Assembly (NCBI GenBank): GCA_015179045.1 | Contig: WHUZ01000014.1 | Span: 496,001-560,000 of the forward strand | Reading direction: 5' to 3' | Origin: Kalaharituber pfeilii | Lineage: Eukaryota > Ascomycota > Pezizomycetes > Pezizales > Pezizaceae | DNA: 64,000 nucleotides | Shown here: positions 24,021-36,221 of the stretch, in pieces | How positions within the stretch are numbered: position 1 is the first letter of the stretch | Layout of the letters: every line of letters begins with the position of its first letter | Position numbers and translations under genes: made by a program | The notes under the pieces: generated by a model | The model's database searches: none | Seen by the model: only the letters and a program-made list of their open reading frames with translations | Told to the model about the DNA's origin: nothing

Positions 24021-25300
24021 ATGCCCATGGCCCCCGTCAGGCGAAAGAAGCTGTCCACTACTCCTCCTCCTCCTCCTCCTCCTCCTCCTTCTCCTCCCCA
24101 CCTTCAACTGAAGCCCGGTATCACCTCAGTGACCCCACTGTTATCTCCTTCAAAGATGTCTGCAAACGCACCTGCCAGATTACGCTCACCCATCCGAAAG
24201 TCGCACAATACGGGTCTCACGAGCCCTCAAAGGAAGGTTATAATTGATAATCTCATGCTAGAAAGTACGCGGGCTTTCTTCTATAATACACCACTAGCAT
24301 TATTTCCACTATCATCTATCATGATCACTAACGTGTTCCCTTTTTTCGTCCTCATTCTCAGTGAACGAACGTGTGCGTCGACTACGAGCCCAGTATGAGG
24401 TGCAGGCACAAGCACTCAAACGCCGCATCGAAATGCGTATCAACCGGGTGCCAAAAAAATTATGGAATGCAAAAATGGGTGATCTGTTGCTGAAACATGC
24501 AAAAGCCACTTCCGCGCGTCCCGTCGCCTCAAGTCGGAGTGCTGCACCTGTAAACGCAAAGGTATTTGTCGAGGAAGTAAAAAGGCTAAGGTATGTTAGG
24601 GTTCAAGTTGGTGGTAGTCCTAGTATGTGTTGCGCTCATATTCAAACAGCAGTGGCCGTAAAGAGGAAATTGACGATAGTTCCGAGGTGGTAACCGTGCC
24701 GAAGAAAAAGATAACGAAGAAGATCGTTGGGTCCGGGTCGGGTACGTTTTTGCCTCCAGGGCCTAGTATATAGTGGTCAATTGAAAGATATATATATTGA
24801 TTTCCCACCTAGGCGCACTAATGCATCTATCTTCGTCTTCCTCCGCGAACCCGCTATTAAGCAGTTCTCCTTCAAAGGCCCATGCACCCCGCCTACCATT
24901 GTCTCCAGTAAAGCGTACCCTTTCTCCTGTATTAACCCCGCAAGGCAATATCCGAAAGGTATCACCATTACGCTCTTCTCAATTCTCCAATACCGATTCA
25001 AATTCTTTATCTGCGGCGGAATCAAACTATGAGAAGGGCAGTGAAGGAAAACCTACTATGAATCTATCTAGAAGCAACGCACTTAAAACACGCAACATCA
25101 AAACTTCTACTTCTACGCCACAACCACCCACAGATGAGAAACAATTTGTAAAAAGCATTGGAAGCTCCGGGAGTTTGAAAGAAAATAAAGTGGAGGGATT
25201 GAGGAAAGAAAAGACCACAAACGGAAAAGCAGGCAAAACATCTGCAAGCATCGGCACGGGTACGCATGGCGGCAGAAGAGTATTGAGAGCACGCAAATGA
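24021..25300 (+). CDS. nbl1: Borealin/Nbl1 N-terminal domain protein (chromosomal passenger complex)
   Basis: A predicted 350-residue subunit of the chromosomal passenger complex, which positions Aurora kinase at centromeres and the spindle midzone with INCENP and survivin. Exons are 24021-24264, 24362-24590, 24650-24741 and 24813-25300, with donors GTACGC, GTATGT and GTACGT and agreeing phases. Residues about 65-120 match the Borealin N-terminal helix that bundles with INCENP and survivin: RKVIIDNLMLE, ERVRRLRAQYEVQAQALKRR, then MRINRVPKKLWNAKMGDLL. Splicing intron 1 is needed to join this helix. Before it lies a basic start (MPMAPVRRKK) and a CCT-repeat-encoded poly-Pro run. After it comes a long Ser/Lys-rich tail ending VLRARK. 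Budding-yeast Nbl1 is only the helix, so the long tail is the Borealin-like state of filamentous fungi. A start at 24027 is also possible. The assignment comes from recalled motifs, without a search. Confidence 0.82.
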
Positions 25301-26544
25301 TGAGCACAAGACTCACTCATCCTCCCTCTGAACCTGTTGTATATCCATTGGATGAAAGAGGTACATTACTCTACTGATATACATGCATATGTGCGTTTTC
25401 TGAGAAAATACGTGCGCTATATCTTCCGTGCCAACTTAGGCCAAAGTGTCAATGCATTCAGATGTGAATGAATTACTTAGTTTCCATGGGGGTATACATG
25501 GGGGTATACTGCTGCTGGAGTGCACTTTTTTCATTTTCGTTTTTTTCCTCTTCCTGTTCGCGTTCTTTATTTTTTCAACTCTGGCTGTGATTTTGTAAAT
25601 CTCATCATCTCTGGTTTTGCCTGGTTTCTTTGCTTGTTACTTCATGGGTTTTGGATTGTTTCTATTCCATTAAGTGAGTTCTTCAGGGCATATGGCATAT
25701 GTTAAGCCGGCTGCAGGCCCCTTCGATCCTAGTCCCTTTGCACTTCGAAACCTGTACCTACTTCTTACGTCGATTACAAAATCCACAGAGACACTGTTGC
25801 AGCCTTGAGCTTTCAATTGGTTATGAAAAGTGCCGAAGCGAAGATTCAGCTGGATGCACATGCCTAAGCCGAGACATTCTTAATTCAGTTGTATATAAAG
25901 CCTTGATATTGTATGTGCCTAGGCTCCGCCCATTTCCGGTGTCAATTGATCTTTGCTCTGAGCCTGGAGCAGAGTAATTTCTTACCTTACACCTATCTTC
26001 GCCATATCCCCTCATTACGTACCCCAAAGGCCGTGAAATTGGGTATGCTACACAATGCACATGGCGCAGGACGGCTCGGAAATCACCACCAAAGAAGGAT
26101 ATCTCTATCCATCCCATTCGGTAGAACCGGCTGTGCAGCACCAGCAGGTCGAAAGGAAAAAGCAATTGCAGCAATTGTACTCTAGAGCAGGTAGCTTTCG
26201 ATTGTCAACGAATCAAGCAGTGAGGGGGCGGTCACAGCTTGCGCTGCTCGATGCGTTCAGGTGCGCAGAGTACCAGGCGCAGCAGAGTATGACTCGGTAT
26301 GCACAGATAGCATGCAGGTGGGTACGGATGGGCAGGAGAAGGCGGCATCAGCTTTTCGTAATCTAGTTGAGCCCTCAGAGGCTTACTGAGTGGGTCTGCC
26401 GATTGTGAAGGCCGCATACCATGTCTAGATAGTCCAGTTATGTCTAGAAGCCCTTGCAATTTCCCACACAGGATCACCATGAACCTCTCTGCTTAACCCA
26501 CCCTCTGGCCCTGCAATGAGTAAAAGAAATTTAAGCCCACCAAA

Positions 26545-26850
26545 ATGACTCCATACTGTCCAATGATGGACATGGAGCCAGTACATAGTGTTGCTTGCGC
26601 ATATGAGAAACCAAGTAGAGATACGGATCCACTGTTCAGTAATCCCATTTCTAAGGTCATATCCAAACCTTCATCTGAACATAGAAGTAGCAGAGACCCA
26701 TCTGAAGGAGCCGGGGCTGCAGACGATAACAGAACCAGGGCAACAAAACGTCGCTGCAGTGACTCTAGACCGGAGAAAAGTGCTATTGGCTGCGAGACTG
26801 TCTTAGACTTAAGTGATGCCCTTCAAAGTGGTGTCACCATACGCAAATAG
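26545..26850 (+). CDS. Possible small hypothetical protein, 101 residues
   Basis: An isolated open frame with a favourable CAAAATG start and balanced, charged composition, unlike the biased frames around it. It is rich in Ser, Arg, Asp and Glu (KVISKPSSEHRSSRD, TRATKRRCSD) and ends VTIRK. I recognise no domain. There is no visible intron, partner or promoter, and a frame of this length can arise by chance in this much noncoding DNA. I list it as a weak candidate only. Confidence 0.15.
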   Translation: MTPYCPMMDMEPVHSVACAYEKPSRDTDPLFSNPISKVISKPSSEHRSSRDPSEGAGAADDNRTRATKRRCSDSRPEKSAIGCETVLDLSDALQSGVTIRK

Positions 26851-29800
26851 CCACAGTAACACTTTCCCAAGTACGAACAACTGACTTCATGCCCAGACTG
26901 CTCTTGAACCCAGTACGTTTAACACTCCGGAGAGTACCTACCTAGACTAAGCAATCATAGTGGGTATCAAATATTTGAGTGGATGGTATCTCGGAGTAAC
27001 AAATAGTTGGACAGTGCATTTATCCGCAATGTACAACCACACAAAAATCCTCTGTCAGATGGCCCCATAAGCTAGTCTCGGGCACGAGACTATCCATAAT
27101 CATGAAATAGAATGTAGCGCTGAAGTCATGTGAAAGTGTCAAGGGATAGCAAGATTAGTCCCTTCTCCTGGACCGAAAGGTATGTTTATGCACCCAAGGT
27201 AAGCTTCATTCCCTGTAGTTCACTTGCTGCCTCTTCATTTCTATCGCGAACAGCTAGCAAATGGGTAATCATAATCACGGGGACCGAGGCGTTTGATGGG
27301 CCAAATTCTCATCTGAGACTTTCTTATGATCATGACATAGGAACTGGCATGGTGACGATGAAGGAGTATTTCAATTTCAATCTGGTTTTCACAAGTGAGC
27401 CTGACGTTCTATGTGCAGGGCAAGAACGAGGCAGCGGTTGGCTCAGGGTTAAATGAGGGGTGTTGATCGTGTAAGATTACAGCTTTCCATTTTATTCCTT
27501 CGGCGTCTGGCTTCGACTCTTTAGTTCCCGTTCATGTCATAGTTTACTCGATGATTCCTGAGGTTGTGTTTCGTCAGCGTCAAGGATATTAGACTGTGCT
27601 GTCCTCACGTGTGGTCACGCTACACTGCCGATATTTGACCCATATTAATTATTCTTTATTTTGAAGAAGAAAAATTGAATGGATACACATATGGGAATGA
27701 TCATCTGTGATTACTTCCCTATAATGGAGGGTTACCTCTACAATATCTGTTCATCACAAGCAGAAGTAGATATATTATTCTCATCATCAGCATCAGTATT
27801 AGAAATTACCAGTGATTGATAAAGCTGTTTTATTTCTTGACTTCACTTGGTGAGTTGGTTTATGAACATACAAGCCAATTGGATATATTAATGGGCCGTA
27901 CGTAATGTAATAGGGATAAGGGTTCTAAGAATCTAGGATGGATCAAACAATAATTTTGTTCATAACAGCTTCCAAACTTTCCGCGATTAGATATCCAAAC
28001 TTAACAGCAGGTTACTTGACAGCGCTCAAATTGAAGGACAAGGGGGCGGATGGGGGGGTTCATCTCCAGATCTCCGTGGAGGGATGCATTGAACATGTAA
28101 TTTCGTTTCACAATGCCCATCCCATGTTTCTTCGCTCTTGGCCAGCCAATCAGGGTGACCCACATCAGACCCCACGCATTCGCCCCAACCCTTGCCACCC
28201 TGAATTATTCGCACTGTCGACTATAGAAAGGACTTTTTTGCAATGTTGATAACTGATTCTGGGGAGGCCCGGATTTTACACAACGAAACCCAGTTTAGCA
28301 GTCACTTCGCGCTCACAAATTTAGTACTGATCCTAATCTAGGACAGCACACAGTTGGCAGGCATTTTTGACTAAATTGAGCAGGAAAGCAATTATCTTTG
28401 TGGGCCCGTAGAGGGGCAGATGCCAGGGCCGGGGGAGCGAGTTAGAGACAAGGTGGATGCCAGACTAGTGAATGCCAGACTAGTGAATGCCTTGCTTTTC
28501 CATGCAGGATTCCTGAAGGATACCGTACTCGGACCACGGCTAGCCTGATGTGGTAGTAGCACAAGAGAAGTGTTGGGCTTTTACCCCAGACGTGCGTAAG
28601 CCTCTCCCAGCGACTCATTAGCTGCATAATCTTGTTGGTATGATGCAACTCAGTAACGAGCCTAAGGAACTGGACAGGGCTTGGCTGCACAGGGATGGCT
28701 TAGCATAGTCCCATTCGGTTTAGCTCGTCTTCTCAGGGTAAAGCCGCTCGTGAACTGGTCCAAACTGTGCCTCTTGGCACTGGACGACCTGTCTCTAAGA
28801 ATCTGTCATCTGTAGACAACTGTCACCAACGTTGACAACACTCAGTAGCGAAACCAATGCAAAGTACCAGACTCGACTGCAGAAGGCCAATAAGCTGATG
28901 CACTGCCATGCGTAGAACGGGAATGTTGCAAGGATGGATGCATAATGTGCATACGTTTACGAGCCCATATCATACTTTCTGCAGCGCTGGCCCGGTCCTG
29001 GCTACACGCCCAAACATACTGGTACACCAATGAAACGTAGGGGCCCAATAAACACAGCTCACCACACTGACTGAGGAGGTAACGCACATGCACGTAAAAC
29101 TTTGCCAGGTTCATTGAAGCAAAACATGGAAACTGATTATTAGGGAAAGAAGCCTTTCAAGATGTTCTGGGAACAGATTATACTAGACAATAGGTATCAT
29201 AATTCTTTTGATTTCGGAACATGCATCCATGCATACGATGGTATACTTCTATCTGGCATGACCATATTTTTGAGGCATTCATAGCAATGCATAGTATCGA
29301 TGTGAGGTAAGAGCGTACTTATTGGTACTTACAATTCTATACCTCAGACCTGATACGATACGTGGAAATATGCCGGAGCTGGCCCAATTTTTGCAGAACC
29401 GTTAACTACTGGTATTTACTTGAATTAATTATAAATATACAGATGTTCTCAGTTACATATTAACTCTAGAGAATGTGGATCCAATACTACTAGTAATCAT
29501 AACATTTAGATACTAATAGGATGAACGTTGCTTAAGAAAGTAGCTTAAGAGTCGCTGAATTCAAGTAAAACAGAAAACTGAGAGGTGATGAAAGGCACGT
29601 CGAAACGTATCCTTAGTACCGCACTGGCCTAGTGCCTAAAATCACTTTCTACCTACAATTTCGGATTGGAAGGAGATTTCAGTAGTGTTTACAGCATCCA
29701 CACATGCCCGATACATAATGTAGAGCATGTATATAGAGCTCACTTTCTGTATTCAGCAATACAGAATATAGAAAGGCATAGTGGAGAAGAGTATAAAAGT

Positions 29801-30846
29801 CCGGCGAATTTTTCTCTGGGACTTTTCTTTCAACTCTTCTCCTCATAGGCTCGACTATCTCCATATGACAGCAGTTTTCAGCCTAAAATACGGTCTTAAG
29901 GTAGTCTCGTGGTTTGAGGTAGTTTCTGAACTGGGCACCACGTGGTGTTTACAAGACAACGTTGCACCAGCAACACAGACTAAACAAAAATCTAAGGATA
30001 GTTCCTGCCTACGTGGTAGTGCAACTAGATCAGCTCTGGTAGATTTTACTTCCTTGGTCATGCCTTGCGCTTGTGCAACCGTCTAATTTTGTTTCATTTA
30101 TTTCATCCCGAGTCAAAACATACAAGTAAGTAAAACCTCATACTGTTGAACTATATTTACAGCGCAATAGTGTCTGCTGCATTTCTCGTATAGCCAGTCT
30201 GCAAGCTGCTACATCCGAGTCTGCTATACAGAACTGCTATTATCCTATCTTATGCATTGTACTAGTACTGCCTCTGCCTCCATTGACTTAGTCTCGTCTA
30301 TCTCATACCCAACCAAAAGAGACCGGTTCCCAAAACCGAGTACTAGTATTAAATACTGTGCTACGCCGTCTGTGCCTGTTTTCGTACCTGTCTGCGCCTA
30401 CGGTAGCACCCTACTTTTTCCATAAAAGTCAGGTAATCCTGGTCGATCTAGAATGAATATGTTCTACAAATACTTTGACCATGCCAAAGATTATGCATAC
30501 TTGTTGGGATTAGTGAAATCATGAGACCATAATGAAATCATGAGACTAGTGAAATGATATTAGGGTTTCTTGATGGCGTTTATTTGTAAACCTGAATCAT
30601 ACTTCGGCTATTTGGTCCTTGCAATATCACTTTTCCTAAATTTTGAATTCTCCTACCACTGGCAAGACCAGATAGCTGTTGGATTTTGTGCGTGTCTATA
30701 AATTTGCAAATCTTCAAGTTGCATTTCTAGCATAGTGGCATGGGACTACAAGCATACTTACACTCAAGTGCTTCCTACCATTAGCCTGTAGCTTGTATAC
30801 GAGGTTACGTGAGCCCCCCAAAAAAATAAAAATAAAAGTAAAAAAA

Positions 30847-31030
<184 letters not shown>

Positions 31031-32721
31031 GTGCTTTATACGAGAACAAGCACTAGTACACTTACAAGTACGCAACTTCCTCATTTACCATTCTGGCAGG
31101 AGTGAGCTGGTTGGTTTTATTAGCGTTACAGTTCATTCTCAATTTCATGATGTTTGGTTTCCATAGAAAAAGGAGAGAAGGCCAGCTAGCTTCTATGGTT
31201 ATGATCTTTGTGCATTGTAATACTTTACTTACATCATTTGTAACGTCGCGCGCGTCGTAGTATCAAGCTTTCGCCCCGTTCCAATTCCTTTAGGCCCTGT
31301 ATGTCGTATTTGGTTTTAGTAAAAATCAGTAAATAGTCACAAAAATTTGTGCCATCCATTGACAGAGTATGGCATGCACAGAGAATATCGACGTCGACCC
31401 TCTGAGTACTCCTTACTCTACCGGGGCAGTGTAACCATCCTAACCGCCGACCAGAGCTTTAGACCTAGGTCTTGGGCTGTGCACGTGTTACAGTAGGTAC
31501 TTCAGGCACGAGACTGGGTACAATCCATTTACTTCGTACCTGAATGCATGTACGTGCTTTCATTCGTATCCATTATGCAATATAATATAAATGCAATATG
31601 TTGCATATAACTTTGTTCTTAGTCTTCGTAAACCAAGCCCCTCCTAATTATCCCCTCGTGCTGCAATCTCGCTGGGACTTGAGCGCGCACCAGTACACGG
31701 TAGTATGACTCGAGACTAAGTACAACTTGCTTTATCATTCATATATTGAGCTATACGCTCTGCCCATAGATCAAGCCGAGCTGCTGCTGTCTGCCTTCTG
31801 CTTGCCTGCTGGCTTGGTACTCTACATATGTATTTTCGAAACTAGAACAGCCTCTCCAACTACTTGCAAAGTATCTCACCCTGGACACAACCGCACCTGT
31901 TCCCGTACCCAGACTCTGCCCATACCTAAAAAAACCACGACAACCCTCACACCAAACTGCTTCTGTTTGTCTCCTCACGCTAAACCTCCTAGTAGACAAC
32001 AGACCGTCAAAGCCTTGTTACTTACCTTTGCCATCTAAATTCGAGCCTTTTCCTCCCCGCAAAAAAAAAAAATAAATTAAAGTTCTTGACTCCACTACTG
32101 CATCTTCTCGTCTCGCCAATCATCTGCTCACCTCCCGCACCTGCCTATCTGCATTCCGCTGCCCCAAATACCAGCAAACACCCGCTGTGCATAAACTATA
32201 TTGTCTACAAACGGCCTATACCAAGTGCTTTCTCGGCATCGCCGGTTATTTTTACGTGCTTGCGGACTCCTTACAGCGTACATACTCCAATCACCCTGCC
32301 CCCTTCTGGGCGACACGACCTAACCCTGTACGAGCAGAGCGACGAGATCTTGACGGGCCATCGCCCTCATCGTATCTCATTTCACACATTCGGGGGGGAT
32401 CTTTGGCGTAGGCCTTGCCTGGGTAAAGGGATTTTTACGTGCGTCACCCCTACCTGGTACCGTAGGGCTGGGATCAGTCCAAATCGTCCGACGGCAGTCT
32501 CCTACTGGTCGAACGGCCAGCAGCTGACTTCGTCGCTACCAGTTCCGTACAGTACTTGCGCTTTAATCGTCCGGCGCGACCCTAAGTAGCACTCTGCAGC
32601 ATCACGTAGCCTGGTTGGGGCATATCATACCAGCAGCAGCGGGCATCATCGTTTTCATTGCAGCACCAGCGACGAGCGGGGGGGGGGGCATCCGAGCCAC
32701 GCCAAAGATAGACGCTGTCGG

Positions 32722-32757
32722 AATAAAAATAAAAATAAAAATAAAAATAAAAATAAA
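32722..32757. repeat. (AATAA)n pentanucleotide repeat
   Basis: About seven units of AATAA, flanked by unrelated sequence. A similar repeat of the same family, AAAAT, occurs at 53036. Confidence 0.9.
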
Positions 32758-33214
32758 GTGTACGAGCATTACCCCCTTTGATTGCCCCTTGAATTGCATC
32801 TTCTAGTACTCGCTATTGCATGATTCTACTACCCGTTTGCCCGCTACGCTGCGTGATTGACCAGTATTCAATATGGGGGGGGGGCGCCGGTGTCTCTGCA
32901 TCGGTAGACCATTCCTTCTCAACCTTATTTTGTTAAGCTTCGGGGGGAAGTGGGCGCGAGCAGCAGCGCTGGGCGCTATTCTATTCTATAATGCTGGGTC
33001 GGGTTGGGGTTGGGGGGTGGGGAGGGGTGGGAGCTGGCTGCGGCTAGCAGGCGCTTTTGGCTGTCGCTGCTGCAGGGCGCACGACATCATCGGACAGGGC
33101 CAGCTCGGCCCTGCTGGCTGGCATCGTCCAGGCCGGCCTCTGCGGTGCGCTGCGCTGCCTCAGACCGCCGAGCGCCCTGCCTTCTGGCTCTGCGGTCGTC
33201 GCCGCGCTCGCCGC

Positions 33215-33215
<1 letters not shown>

Positions 33216-33250
<35 letters not shown>

Positions 33251-33272
33251 TGGCTGGCTGGCTGGCTGGCTG
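33216..33272. repeat. (GGCA)n followed by (GGCT)n
   Basis: About eight GGCA units run into about five GGCT units. The abrupt change of the fourth base suggests one original array in which a variant unit then expanded. It lies in GC-rich DNA about 1.6 kb upstream of the hapB start codon. Confidence 0.9.
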
Positions 33273-33990
33273 TCCGCGCCCGCTGCCACAGGGCGCTGCA
33301 AGTGCCTAACGTTAACGTGACAGTTGCTGACACACCGAGCGACGCAGAGCAGAGGTGAGGGCCAGTCTATATAAAACACAAGCCCCGTACGTACGACTGC
33401 TGCGCTGGAGGCTAGCTGGAGGCTAGCAGCAGGCACCAGCACCAGCGCGCAACTACAAGCAGAAAAGAAAGGAAAAAGAAAGAAACCAGAGTAGCTCAGA
33501 TCGGCAAGGTGAGTCGGTGCTTGCAGTACTGCCAGCGCATCAGCACCAATCATGCCCTCGTGCGTATGTCTGGTGGAACTATGCTAATCATCGGTGTCAT
33601 TCGAGTGGGAATCAGGACCCTCAATTTCGAGAGCCCAGCCCAATCCCAGCTTCGAGACCGTCCAGCAGTCGCCCGCCGCCCATACCGGGGACGACGAGAG
33701 CGGCCCAGGGACGAATCACCAGCGCCGGGCGTGCACGCGGCGCACACAAAGCTCCTGCTGCCTCCTGGCCCCATTCTGGCGGGCCTCCGTCTGCTGTGCA
33801 ATTGGTATGTATCCCCGGGCGTCATATCCCCCCCCCCCCCCCGCCCCTGCCGCCCCGTGATTATAGCATGTACCCGCCGCCCCCTCCTGCGCTACGCTGC
33901 TGCCTCCGTGCTTTTAACACACCCCGCGCCCCAATCCCACCCACCCTCTCCCTCCTCCCGCTGCCCCCCCCCTCCCCCTCCCCTCCCCCT

Positions 33991-34017
33991 CCCCCCCCCC
34001 CCCCCCCCCCCCCCCCC
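33991..34017. repeat. Poly-C run (27 C) followed by (CA)n
   Basis: A 27-base C run at the end of a CCCCT-rich tract is followed by about seven CA units. It lies in the probable 5' leader or promoter of hapB. Such a run could form an i-motif on this strand and a G-quadruplex on the other. This is inference. Confidence 0.9.
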
Positions 34018-34881
34018 ACACACACACACCCACCCACGCTGCCAAATACTTACAACTCATCGAATCGTGGGGAAAAAAAAAAAAAAGTAGCTGCAGGTAG
34101 TTCTCACCCCACCACTACGGCATATTCGTCCTTTTCTTTTCCCACCACGCTGCGATTCGCCGGCGCCAGCAAAGCAACAGCAGACACGTGCAACAGTACT
34201 CGCAACAGCTCTAGCTGCCAGAACTTGAGACACAGCACTAAGGCGTATTCAAGTCTACGTATTCGTCCTGCGTCTCCCGGAAAAGCGACTGTGCCCCCTG
34301 CTGTCAATCGGTGACGGCATTCGCCTCCATCCAGATACACATCATTCATATCCAACCACGCATTCTCTTGCACCTGCCGGGAAGCCTCACTAACCTGAAC
34401 CACTTCCGGCTGCGTGTGTTTGCTGTTCGTTCACCGACTTCCAGAAAAGTCAGCTTAACAGTCAAAAAATCCCCCTGCTAGCCATCTTTACTCCCTTGTC
34501 TTGTTGTCTTTCGACCATTAGGTTCCTGTCTCCCCACGTTTCCTGCCCAGTCAAGAAAGAATATTGTGTCTGGAACAAATTCGAGCACCGACCCACAGTG
34601 GTAGTTAACAGGCTATAACGGCGTAGCAATTTTTTCCCGTATACCCAGTGTCCCTTGCTCCCAATTTACGATATTCAAGGATTGCCGCTCATTCATCATC
34701 AGCTTCATCGGCAGTCGTCCTGACCTCACTCATCTTCCGTTAGTAGTTCCCGGGTTACGCGGCCCTCTCCGCGGCACAAGGCTTTTGCCCCCAGTGAAAG
34801 CAGTACCCTAACCATCACTGGGTTGACATTTCTCTACTCCAATTGCGATCTCAAACGTCCCTGTTTCCTCATTTTAGAACA

Positions 34882-36221
34882 ATGGATTATGCGCACGCAC
34901 AGTTTCACCGACAGCCTCCTCACACAGCTCACCATAGTCAACATGTACATCCAGGAGCAGGAGGATATTCTCCTCAGCACACCGCTCCTAATGGACCAAC
35001 TGGTGGTTCATTAAACTCACCACTGACACAACATGCCGGTATACAGCAATCTCATCAATCTCCAATTCTTGCTACTCAAAACCATCAAGCGCATCACCCG
35101 CAGCCGCCATATCAACAGCCATTTGTGTCATATCCAGCTTTGACAGCGCAGCAACAATTTTTCATTCCCGATGTTCAAGCACAGAAAGGGCTGCAAGGGT
35201 CGCCTCGGCTGAATTCAGCAGTTAAAATCAAACAGGAAAGACAGGCGCAACAGCAGCGGTCGCCCCAACTAGCTGGGGCTGTAGCTGTGCAAGGAGGCCA
35301 AGTCCTCCCGCCACAGCAAGCACCCCAGCCACAGTCGGTACCACAGGGGCAGCCTATGCCCCCACAAAATCCTGCCCAACGTCGTATGAGTCAGCAACAT
35401 GGAGGAAGTCCATCCATACAAAATGCCCAGCCCGCTCCCACATCGCGCGGTTCAGCTCCTCCACAAGTACAAGCACCTGTACCACCACAACCCCAACAAC
35501 AACCGCCACAACCACCACCTCCCCCTCCACCGCCTCCGGCACCGATGCAAAATCCACAAGTCCAAGCTCATCAACATTCTCCGGACATGATTCCGGAGGA
35601 ATCCCCTCTTTACGTGAATGCAAAACAATTTCATCGAATCCTTAAAAGGCGGGTTGCCAGGCAAAAGCTCGAAGAAGCATTACGCCTGACATCGAAGCAA
35701 AGGAAACCATACCTTCATGAATCACGGCATAACCATGCAATGCGTCGGCCAAGAGGTCCCGGGGCCGCTTCTTGACGGCAGAAGAGGTTGCTGAAAGGGA
35801 AAGAAAAGAGAAAGCGGAGAAAGCGGAGGCGCAAGGAAATGCAAGCAATGGGAATGGTGTATCGCACCAACAACAGCAACATCACACACAACCCCCTGCT
35901 ACTAAAGGGAAGGAACCACAGCAGGGCCAGAAGATCGACATCAATAGCAGTAACAATAGCAATACCAACAATAATAACAACAGGACAGCAAACAGAATGC
36001 CAGCGCCGACAGCAAGTATGGCTATGGGGATCAATACTTCGGCCGGATCAGCAAAGCGAAAAGCTTCTGCAATTACCAACAGCAGCCAATCTAATACAGC
36101 AAGCCCGCTAAAAAGGGCCAAACCTGGAAATGGGAATGGGGGAATGTTGTCGATGGGAAGGAGAGATGTTGAAGAGGAGGCTAGTGAGGATGATCTAGAT
36201 GGTTTAGGTGACGACGATTGA
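34882..36221 (+). CDS. hapB: CCAAT-binding complex subunit HapB (NF-YA), with a one-base frameshift
   Basis: The DNA-contacting subunit of the CCAAT-binding complex, which works with the HapC/HapE histone-fold pair in the nucleus to control many genes, including iron and redox genes through HapX in fungi. About 446 residues when the frame is followed across the break. The N-terminal 235 residues are rich in Gln, Pro and His. The NF-YA core starts at about residue 239 ([16 protein letters not shown], then [12 protein letters not shown] and [17 protein letters not shown]) and is near invariant. At 35761-35764 only four G are present: the frame reads GPGAAS and stops at 35775, while the next frame continues [16 protein letters not shown] to 36221. 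The conserved family sequence is GPGGRFLT. The tail is Asn/Ser-rich with an acidic end ([11 protein letters not shown]). The start was chosen as the first ATG of the frame, with ACAATGG context. Confidence 0.95.
35761..35764 (+). other. hapB: Frameshift site in hapB
   Basis: A run of four G where the conserved GPGGRF motif needs five. Before it the frame is the NF-YA core, and after it the next frame carries RFLTAEEV and the acidic tail. As written, the first frame stops after GPGAAS, removing the Gly-Arg-Phe loop that contacts the CCAAT box. No intron can remove a net single base here without breaking the motif. Confidence 0.85.

Noticed and set aside
24797..25032. Competing frames over the last Borealin exon
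   Set aside because: The spliced frame continues the conserved N-terminal domain in phase to a single stop at 25300. The others are shadows.
31727..32589. Two consecutive plus-strand open frames (103 and 167 codons)
   Set aside because: Ser/Pro/Thr-rich translations of CT-rich DNA, no motif, and no splice pair that joins them convincingly.
33004..34403. Several long overlapping frames on both strands
   Set aside because: They arise from GC-rich DNA with GGCA/GGCT and C-run repeats. All are low complexity and mutually exclusive.
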